A DNA stretch of 6,241 nt. Origin: JANNHK01 sp031404355. Lineage in GTDB: Bacteria; Actinomycetota; Acidimicrobiia; IMCC26256; PALSA-610. The notes beneath the pieces were generated by a model. The model was not told the DNA's origin. It searched no databases and was given only the letters and a program-made list of their open reading frames with translations. Where the stretch lies: positions 1-6,241 of the forward strand of contig JANNHK010000428.1 of the NCBI GenBank assembly GCA_031404355.1. Reading direction: 5' to 3'. Both the position numbers and the translations under genes were made by a program. Each line of letters opens with the position of its first letter. The stretch's first letter is position 1. Positions 1-3,698 of the stretch are shown here, one piece after another.

Positions 1-68
1 CCGCGTGGGACACGACACCCGACGACGTCGACGCGTTCGCGGCCGGCGTACGCGCCGTGCTGTCGTGA
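1..68 (+). CDS. C-terminal end of an upstream gene, possibly a threonine aldolase-like PLP enzyme (partial)
   Basis: Reading from base 3, an open frame gives 21 residues, starting AWDTTPDDVDAF and ending RAVLS, and stops at TGA 66-68. The stop overlaps the GTG of the next gene by 4 bp (GTGA), the usual sign of translational coupling in an operon, which supports this being a real gene end. A short 'D-x-T-x-x-D-V-D-x-F/L' strand-turn-helix followed by a final helix is the usual end of fold-type I PLP enzymes. The form here most resembles low-specificity L-threonine aldolases (cleavage of beta-hydroxy amino acids to glycine plus an aldehyde). The identification rests on 21 residues only and is a guess. 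A class V aminotransferase or an unrelated protein could end the same way. Confidence 0.5.
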   Translation, partial: AWDTTPDDVDAFAAGVRAVLS

Positions 69-727
69 GCAATCCAGTAGTCGAAGAAATCAGCGGGCGG
101 ATCCACCGCGGCGAACTCGGTCCGGGTGACCGGCTCCCTCCGGAACGGGAACTGGCCGCGCAGCTCGGCGTCAGCCGCGACCGGCTCCGAGAAGCACTGC
201 TCGCACTCGAAGCCGACGGGTACCTCGTCGCGAAACGCGGCGCGACGGGCGGGCGTTTCGTCACCGAACTGGCCGCGCCGTTCGCGGCGTGGGCGGCGCG
301 TACGGCCGACGAACTCGACGACATCGTCGACTTCCGGCTCGCCGTCGAGTGCCAAGCGTGCCGGTTCTCCGCGCACCGGCGCACGAAGACCGACCTCGAC
401 GCGATGCGGCGGGCCGTCGCACGACTCGACGCCGCCTCGACTCCCCGCGAGTACCGCCTCGCCGACGTGACGTTTCACGCCGCCATCGCGATCGCGTCGG
501 GCAACGAACGGCTGGCCGCGGCGGTCGAGCGGGCGCGGGGTGAGTTGTTCGAGCCGGCCGACGAACTCTGGCAGCGGGGGCAGGGCGAGAGCCTCGCCGA
601 CCACCGCCTCATCCTCGGTGCGATCGAGGGCGGCCAGGCCGACGCCGCTGCGGGGGCCATGGCCGACCACATCGAGCGCACCCGGCGGGAGCTGGGCACC
701 CTCGTGCGGCGGGTCGCGAGCTCCTGA
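65..727 (+). CDS. GntR-family transcriptional regulator, FCD (FadR) subfamily
   Basis: This is a 220-residue cytoplasmic DNA-binding regulator that is expected to sense a small carboxylate or amino-acid-type ligand. Residues 5-68 form the GntR winged helix-turn-helix: RLPPERELAAQLGVSR (23-38), LREALLALEADG (41-52), then a wing ending GGRFV (62-66). Residues 85-210 are an all-helical FCD domain. Its four usual metal/ligand-site residues are visible as D134 and H138 (D-V-T-F-H), H180 (A-D-H-R) and H202 (D-H-I-E-R). The length is normal for the subfamily. GTG at 65 is chosen because its product begins directly with the domain and overlaps the upstream stop by 4 bp; an in-frame GTG at 5 would add a basic, low-complexity 20 residues. 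It probably controls the neighbouring oxygenase gene through the inverted repeat at 761-782, and perhaps its own operon. The effector cannot be read from the sequence. Confidence 0.93.
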   Translation: MSNPVVEEISGRIHRGELGPGDRLPPERELAAQLGVSRDRLREALLALEADGYLVAKRGATGGRFVTELAAPFAAWAARTADELDDIVDFRLAVECQACRFSAHRRTKTDLDAMRRAVARLDAASTPREYRLADVTFHAAIAIASGNERLAAAVERARGELFEPADELWQRGQGESLADHRLILGAIEGGQADAAAGAMADHIERTRRELGTLVRRVASS

Positions 728-760
728 TCAGGGCCGTTTGGACCTTCAGTTCGGCGTTCT

Positions 761-782
761 ATTGGTCGAGAATCAGACCAAT
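761..782. promoter_or_regulatory. Candidate GntR/FCD operator, ATTGGTC-N8-GACCAAT
   Basis: This is a perfect 7-bp inverted repeat with arms at 761-767 and 776-782. The right arm also forms a second, overlapping dyad, GACCA-A-TGGTC (776-786). The half-sites are the TGGTC/GACCA type known for FadR-subfamily regulators (E. coli FadR TGGTCNGACCA, PdhR ATTGGTnnnACCAAT), although the 8-bp spacing is wider than in those. It lies 34 bp after the regulator's stop and immediately upstream of the -10-like box of the oxygenase gene, where binding could block or steer RNA polymerase. Binding by the adjacent regulator is inferred. Confidence 0.6.
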
Positions 783-788
783 GGTCGG

Positions 789-794
789 TACGAT
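789..794 (+). promoter_or_regulatory. -10 box TACGAT of a probable leaderless promoter
   Basis: TACGAT matches the actinobacterial TANNNT -10 consensus and ends 7 nt before ATG 802. Transcription would therefore begin at or next to the start codon, which explains the absence of a ribosome binding site. No convincing -35 box is visible; the region where it would lie is occupied by the inverted repeat at 761-782. This box also argues for ATG 802 over the in-frame ATGs at 781 and 793. Confidence 0.45.
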
Positions 795-801
795 GGACGT
801 C

Positions 802-1623
802 ATGGAGCTCCCCGTCGAGATGCGTCACGCCGTCGACGCCTTCGCGCGCGACTCCGGGCCGACCGGCGCCGCCCTCATGCGGTCGCTGCCGGTAGGAACC
901 GTCCCCGCGACGCCGGCCACGACGTCCGGCCACCACGAAGCCGGCGAGTCCCTGCTGCTCGCGGTGGCCAACCGTCTCGGTGAGCCGGTCGGCTACGCGC
1001 AGGAACACGGCGGGCGCCTGGTCCAGAACATCGTCCCCGAACGCGGTGGCGCCGCCCGCCAGACGAGCACGTCGTCGGCGGTGACGCTGGCGTGGCACAC
1101 CGAGACTGCGTTCCACCCCCACAAGCCGCGGTATCTGCTGTTGTTCTGCCTGCGCGGCGACGCCGGCGCGGACACGTTGCTGTGTTCGGCGGCGGACGTA
1201 CTCCCCGACCTCGACTCGGACACGGTCGCGGCGTTACGCCGGCCGCGCTTCCGGACACGACCGGACGAGTCGTTCCTGGAGCCCGGCACGGTCGGCGAGT
1301 TCGGTCCACCCCTCGCCGTCCTGACGGGGCAGGATGCGCACGCCGTCCTCACCTACGACGAGGACCTGATGGTCGGCACCGACCCCGAGGCCCAGACCGC
1401 CCTCGACCGGCTCGGCGCCGCGGTTCGGGCACACGCCGCCGCGACGACACTCGAGGCCGGCGACCTCTTAATCGTCGACAACCACCGCGTCGTGCACGGC
1501 CGAACCCCGTTCGCCGCCCGGTTCGACGGAACCGACCGGTGGCTCCTGCGTACGTTCGTCGTGTCCGACCTGGCGCCGTCGGCCGACGAGCGCGACGGTC
1601 GCATCATCACGACGCGCTTCTGA
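802..1623 (+). CDS. TauD/clavaminate synthase-like Fe(II)/2-oxoglutarate oxygenase (AsnO/VioC-type amino acid hydroxylase)
   Basis: A 273-residue cytoplasmic non-heme iron oxygenase, expected to couple 2-oxoglutarate decarboxylation to hydroxylation of a substrate. The iron-binding facial triad is visible: H99 and E101 in LAWHTETAFHPHKPRYLLLF (97-116) and H232 in DNHRVVHGRTPF (226-237). R250 (W-L-L-R) lies 18 residues after H232, the spacing used for 2-oxoglutarate binding in clavaminate synthase and VioC. The W-H-T-E-x-A-F-H-P block, the L-C-L-R-G-D-type strand and G-T-D-R-W-L are hallmarks of the branch containing L-asparagine oxygenase, VioC and clavaminate synthase, so a free or carrier-bound L-amino acid is a likely substrate and C-beta (C3) hydroxylation a likely reaction. 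It is shorter than AsnO or VioC (about 330-360 residues), mainly at the N-terminus. It follows a GntR regulator and a candidate operator. The exact substrate is unknown. Confidence 0.88.
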   Translation: MELPVEMRHAVDAFARDSGPTGAALMRSLPVGTVPATPATTSGHHEAGESLLLAVANRLGEPVGYAQEHGGRLVQNIVPERGGAARQTSTSSAVTLAWHTETAFHPHKPRYLLLFCLRGDAGADTLLCSAADVLPDLDSDTVAALRRPRFRTRPDESFLEPGTVGEFGPPLAVLTGQDAHAVLTYDEDLMVGTDPEAQTALDRLGAAVRAHAAATTLEAGDLLIVDNHRVVHGRTPFAARFDGTDRWLLRTFVVSDLAPSADERDGRIITTRF

Positions 1624-1640
1624 CACCGCCGCTCGGCGCG

Positions 1641-1649
1641 TGCCACGCT
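1641..1649 (+). promoter_or_regulatory. Extended -10-like element TGC-CACGCT before the NTF2-like gene
   Basis: TGC (1641-1643) followed by CACGCT resembles an extended -10 (TGn-TANNNT with one mismatch), 6 nt from ATG 1656. The same GTGCCAC core occurs at the same distance before the kinase-like gene (GTG 3067). It suggests a leaderless internal promoter, so this gene may be transcribed apart from the oxygenase. No -35 box is evident because the region overlaps the end of the oxygenase gene. Confidence 0.35.
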
Positions 1650-1655
1650 GGCGCG

Positions 1656-1994
1656 ATGAACCGTGACGCAATGATCGCGACCGCGACCCGCTATCTCGAC
1701 GCGCTCGTGAGCCACCGGGGCGCCGATGCGCCCTTGGCCGCAGGCTGCCGGCGGATCGAGCGCGGCCAGAACACCGGCGACTCCGGACCGGCGATCCAGA
1801 AGCAGCTCGGGTCCGAGATCATGCAGGGCATCACCGGCTACCGCGACGTGCGCTGGTTCGTCGACGGCGACGACGCCATCGCGTTCTACGTGCTCGAGGC
1901 GTACGGCGCAACGGTGGACATCGCGGAGCGTTTCACCGTGCGCGACGGCGAGATCCACGAAATCGAAGCGATCTTCGAGTTGCCGACGGCCTAG
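1656..1994 (+). CDS. NTF2-like / SnoaL-like small protein of unknown function
   Basis: This 112-residue soluble protein looks like a single NTF2/SnoaL alpha+beta cone domain. It has an N-terminal helix (TATRYLDALVSHRGADAPLA, 8-27), an R-R-I-E-R-G-Q-N-T-G segment (32-41), a helix (47-58), then strands ending in AERFTVRDGEIHEIEAIFEL (90-109). The R/K-I-E-x-G-x-x-T-G stretch and the final E-R-F-x-V-x-D-G-x-I-x-E-I-E-A motif recur in actinobacterial nuclear transport factor 2-like proteins. Such folds serve as small hydrolases, isomerases, cyclases or ligand binders, and the sequence does not say which. No signal peptide or membrane segment is present. It starts 32 bp after the oxygenase on the same strand, so it may share its transcript, but a -10-like box just upstream allows separate expression. 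An open frame continues far upstream (to about 1092) only as an out-of-frame shadow of the oxygenase gene. Confidence 0.82.
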   Translation: MNRDAMIATATRYLDALVSHRGADAPLAAGCRRIERGQNTGDSGPAIQKQLGSEIMQGITGYRDVRWFVDGDDAIAFYVLEAYGATVDIAERFTVRDGEIHEIEAIFELPTA

Positions 1995-2098
1995 CCCATG
2001 TGACTCGCAGCGTGGGCGCCACACCACGGCGTCGGCGCACCCGTCGCCAGTCCAACGGTTCAGCGCACGATCAGGTCGGGTCGGTCACCGTTGTCGTG

Positions 2099-2116
2099 CC
2101 GGGCGATTGTCGCCGG
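2099..2116 (+). terminator. Possible terminator hairpin downstream of the NTF2-like gene
   Basis: GGCGA-TTG-TCGCC (2102-2114) is a perfect 5-bp stem, and CC/GG extend it to 7 bp past one bulged G. No T-run follows, so it would be an atypical terminator of the kind common in GC-rich actinobacteria; it may also be chance structure in GC-rich DNA. Confidence 0.25.
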
Positions 2117-2150
2117 GCCGGTCGACCCAAGGTGGGATGAGGGTCTTCTC

Positions 2151-2178
2151 TTGACGCGCCTTGCGGCCGTCGTACACC
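2151..2178 (+). promoter_or_regulatory. Candidate promoter TTGACG-N16-TACACC for the secreted FnIII-like protein gene
   Basis: TTGACG (2151-2156) is a near-consensus -35. TACACC (2173-2178), 16 bp on, is a weak -10 (TANNNT lacks the last T). The start of transcription would fall near 2185, only about 15 nt before ATG 2200, leaving just enough room for the GAAGGG ribosome binding site. Confidence 0.35.
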
Positions 2179-2184
2179 GCAGTC

Positions 2185-2190
2185 GAAGGG
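2185..2190 (+). promoter_or_regulatory. Ribosome binding site GAAGGG for the start at 2200
   Basis: GAAGGG lies 9 nt before ATG 2200 and decides this start over an in-frame TTG at 2161. The ATG is immediately followed by a typical signal peptide. Confidence 0.5.
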
Positions 2191-2199
2191 ATCAGAATC

Positions 2200-2934
2200 A
2201 TGCGAAAGCACTTAGGCTTGGTCGTTCTCGCGGTCGCCGGGCTCGTACCCGCGCTCGCCTTTGGGGCGACCGCGGGCGCCAACCGAATGGAGGCAGCAAC
2301 CGCCCCCTTCCCGGACGCTCGATTGAAGATCGAGTACAACGCCACCGACGGGGACGCTGGACTCCAGGTCTTCCTTGACGCCCCAGCGTGGCGAAGAGTC
2401 GTCATCACGAACCCATCCGGTGACAAGGTCCTCGAGGTTCATGCCAGGAACGTCATCCGCAACTACGGACTGACGGAGTTGTTCTCGGAGAGCAGCGAGC
2501 CGCCCTTCGAGGAGTTTCCGTTCAGCGAATTCAAAGAGCTTTTCCCCGAAGGGGAGTACGAGTTCCGCGGTTGGACGATTGAGGGCGAGCGGCTGGAGAG
2601 CACCTTCACGTTGACCCACACGGTGCCGGACGGCCCCACGATCGTGTCCCCTGCCGCCGGTGCAACGCTCGCGCCCGACGGTGTGGTGATGGAATGGCTG
2701 CCCGTCACCACCCCCGCCGGGGTCAACGTCGTCGCATATCAAGTGCTGGTGGTCGCGGACGCGCCGAGTTTGGGGAATCCCAAGCGAGTCTTCGACGTGA
2801 TGCTTCCCGGAACGGCAACGCGGCTGCCAGTTCCTGCGGAGTTCCTGCTCCCCGGCAGCTACAAAGGCGAGGTCCTTGCCATCGAAGAGAGCGGGAATCA
2901 GACACTCACCGAGGTGGAGTTCACCGTCGACTGA
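2200..2934 (+). CDS. Secreted protein with fibronectin type III-like domain, function unknown
   Basis: A 244-residue exported protein. Residues 1-27 are a classical Sec signal peptide: MRKH, then a hydrophobic core LGLVVLAVAGLVPALAFG, then small residues with cleavage plausible after ATA (25) or AGA (27). No lipobox cysteine is present, and the mature protein has no cysteine. Residues 41-140 form a beta-rich N-terminal half (IEYNATDGDAGLQVFLD, 45-61) with an acidic, Phe/Glu-rich stretch (98-119). Residues 144-244 look like a fibronectin type III-type domain: GPTIVSPAAGATL, VMEWLPVTTPAG, VVAYQVLV and LAIEESGNQTL. Similar two-part proteins occur as hypothetical 'fibronectin type III domain' proteins in environmental bacteria, from memory only. 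It probably acts outside the membrane in binding rather than catalysis. Codon use is less GC-biased than in its neighbours, with TTG, ATT and AAA codons frequent, which could reflect transfer. It has its own promoter and appears monocistronic. Confidence 0.82.
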   Translation: MRKHLGLVVLAVAGLVPALAFGATAGANRMEAATAPFPDARLKIEYNATDGDAGLQVFLDAPAWRRVVITNPSGDKVLEVHARNVIRNYGLTELFSESSEPPFEEFPFSEFKELFPEGEYEFRGWTIEGERLESTFTLTHTVPDGPTIVSPAAGATLAPDGVVMEWLPVTTPAGVNVVAYQVLVVADAPSLGNPKRVFDVMLPGTATRLPVPAEFLLPGSYKGEVLAIEESGNQTLTEVEFTVD

Positions 2935-2958
2935 TTTCGAGCAGTGCGGCCCGAGCGA

Positions 2959-2966
2959 GGGAGGAG
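2959..2966 (+). promoter_or_regulatory. Strong Shine-Dalgarno GGGAGGAG before a small ORF
   Basis: This purine-rich tract (AGGGAGGAG overall) is the best ribosome binding site in the window and ends 2 nt before ATG 2969, with GGGAGG centred about 7 nt away. There is no other purpose for it visible in any frame. Confidence 0.4.
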
Positions 2967-2968
2967 CC

Positions 2969-3070
2969 ATGCCGGCTGCGACTTCCGCGACGCTGGCGAG
3001 AACCCGCCGGGCCGCTCTGTTACCACGGCTTCAAGAGACATGCCCGCATGGTGCCACCATGACGGGGTGA
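2969..3070 (+). CDS. Possible 33-codon small ORF coupled to the kinase-like gene
   Basis: ATG 2969 opens a 33-residue frame, from MPAATSATLARTRRAALLPR (1-20) to the end GATMTG, which stops at TGA 3068-3070. The stop overlaps the GTG start of the next gene by 4 bp (GTGA), and a strong Shine-Dalgarno precedes the start. The peptide is basic and has no recognisable domain. Position and coupling suggest a leader ORF that delivers ribosomes to the weak GTG start of the kinase-like gene. The kinase start has no SD of its own but does have a -10-like box for leaderless expression, so both routes are possible. Coding potential is not otherwise supported and chance is a real alternative. Confidence 0.3.
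   Translation: MPAATSATLARTRRAALLPRLQETCPHGATMTG
3047..3061. repeat. Perfect palindrome CATGGTG-C-CACCATG
   Basis: Two 7-bp arms (3047-3053 and 3055-3061) flank a single C, ending 5 nt before the GTG start of the kinase-like gene. The dyad overlaps the -10-like CACCAT box, so it could be an operator, or on a longer transcript a weak hairpin close to the start. Confidence 0.5.
3052..3060 (+). promoter_or_regulatory. Extended -10-like element TGC-CACCAT before the kinase-like gene
   Basis: TGC plus CACCAT lies 6 nt before GTG 3067, the same core (GTGCCACnnT) and spacing as at 1640-1649 before the NTF2-like gene. It would give a leaderless transcript that begins at the GTG. Confidence 0.35.
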
Positions 3071-3612
3071 GGCGGGTATCAGTCGTCGGGAACTCGGGTT
3101 CGGGAAAATCGACAACTGCGGCGCGCCTGGCCGCGAAGCTCGGCGTTCCGTGCATCGAGTTGGACGGGGTCTTCCACCAGCCGGGCTGGACGGAACTCCC
3201 CCGCGAGGAGTTCCGCGCCCGCGTCACCGAGATCGTCGCCGCCGACGGCTGGGTGATCGACGGCAACTACTCGGCCGTTCGCGACATCGGGTGGGCCCGC
3301 GCTGACACGGTGGTGTGGCTCGACCTGCCGCGCCGAGTCGTGATGCCGCGCATCGTCTGGCGCACGGTTCGGCGCGCGGCACTCCGGCGCGAGTTGTGGA
3401 ACGGCAACCGCGAACGCTGGGGAAACCTGCTGTCACTCGACAAGAAGGAGTCCGTGATCGTCTGGTCGTGGACCCAACACAACGCATACCGGGAGCGGTA
3501 CCTGGACGCGATGCGCGATCCGGCGAATGCGCACCTGGCGTTCGTCCAGCTGCGATCGCCCCGGGCCGTGCGCGAGTTCCTCGCGCTTGACCCGCATTCG
3601 CGGCCCGGATAG
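3067..3612 (+). CDS. P-loop nucleotide kinase-like protein (topology modulation protein/adenylate kinase-like family)
   Basis: A 181-residue cytoplasmic P-loop NTPase of the small kinase fold. The Walker A motif GNSGSGKST is at residues 8-16, directly after a first beta strand (RRVSVV). ELDGVFHQPGW (31-41) is the diagnostic second block of the family often annotated as DNA topology modulation protein (FlaR-like) or AAA-family ATPase. WVIDGNYS (62-69), the Walker B-like strand ADTVVWLDLPRR (79-90) and a basic Arg-rich LID-like segment ELWNGNRERW (109-118) follow in the normal order. The C-terminal FVQLRSPRAVREFL (159-172) is the usual final strand and helix. The family is thought to phosphorylate a small molecule or nucleotide, but the substrate is not established. 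GTG 3067 is chosen because family members begin immediately before the first strand; an upstream in-frame GTG at 2944 would add an unstructured basic tail. Neighbours give no functional hint. Confidence 0.88.
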   Translation: MRRVSVVGNSGSGKSTTAARLAAKLGVPCIELDGVFHQPGWTELPREEFRARVTEIVAADGWVIDGNYSAVRDIGWARADTVVWLDLPRRVVMPRIVWRTVRRAALRRELWNGNRERWGNLLSLDKKESVIVWSWTQHNAYRERYLDAMRDPANAHLAFVQLRSPRAVREFLALDPHSRPG

Positions 3613-3650
3613 ACCGTCGCGCGACACAGCAGGAGACCAGCTCGAGTCGC

Positions 3651-3663
3651 CGGCGATTCGCCG
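3651..3663 (+). terminator. Small hairpin CGGCG-ATT-CGCCG between kinase-like and sulfatase genes
   Basis: This is a perfect 5-bp GC stem with a 3-nt loop, 39 bp after the kinase-like stop and without a T-run. A perfect 10-bp palindrome GTCGCGCGAC (3616-3625) lies just upstream of it. Either may help to separate the two transcripts; evidence is weak. Confidence 0.22.
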
Positions 3664-3686
3664 TGGATTGGTCGCATCCCCGTAGT

Positions 3687-3690
3687 GAGG
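3687..3690 (+). promoter_or_regulatory. Ribosome binding site GAGG for the sulfatase start
   Basis: GTGAGGAT, with GAGG ending 8 nt before ATG 3699, selects this start over the in-frame GTG at 3663. The selected start also places the Tat motif at the extreme N-terminus. Confidence 0.55.
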
Positions 3691-3698
3691 ATCGGACC

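Larger units (their letters stand above)
1995..2199. other. Intergenic region of 205 bp between the NTF2-like and secreted-protein genes
   Basis: No gene is seen here. It holds a small GTGG-GCG-CCAC hairpin 17 bp after the NTF2-like stop (2012-2022), a longer bulged hairpin at 2099-2116, a GGTCGACC palindrome (2120-2127) and the probable promoter and ribosome binding site of the next gene. Confidence 0.6.

Noticed and set aside
781..801. ATG 781 or ATG 793 as start of the oxygenase
   Set aside because: ATG 781 lies within the inverted repeat and ATG 793 inside the -10-like box; ATG 802 has the proper leaderless spacing. Not fully excluded, since no ribosome binding site settles it.
475..1122. 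Minus-strand open frame (215 codons) over the regulator end, operator region and oxygenase start
   Set aside because: Antisense shadow without family motifs; both overlapped + strand genes are well supported.
1092..1655. Upstream in-frame extension of the NTF2-like gene
   Set aside because: The extension is an Arg/Pro-rich out-of-frame reading of the oxygenase gene; the recognisable domain begins at ATG 1656.
1353..2027. Minus-strand open frame (224 codons) over the oxygenase end and the NTF2-like gene
   Set aside because: It is a shadow of high-GC coding sequence on the other strand: no domain, no ribosome binding site, and both + strand genes have family motifs.
2212..2970. Minus-strand open frame (252 codons) over the secreted protein gene
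   Set aside because: The + strand gene has a signal peptide, RBS and FnIII-like pattern; the antisense frame has no recognisable features.
3667..3674. ATTGGTCG before the sulfatase as a second regulator half-site
   Set aside because: It is a single half-site with no matching inverted arm nearby, so chance is the simpler reading.
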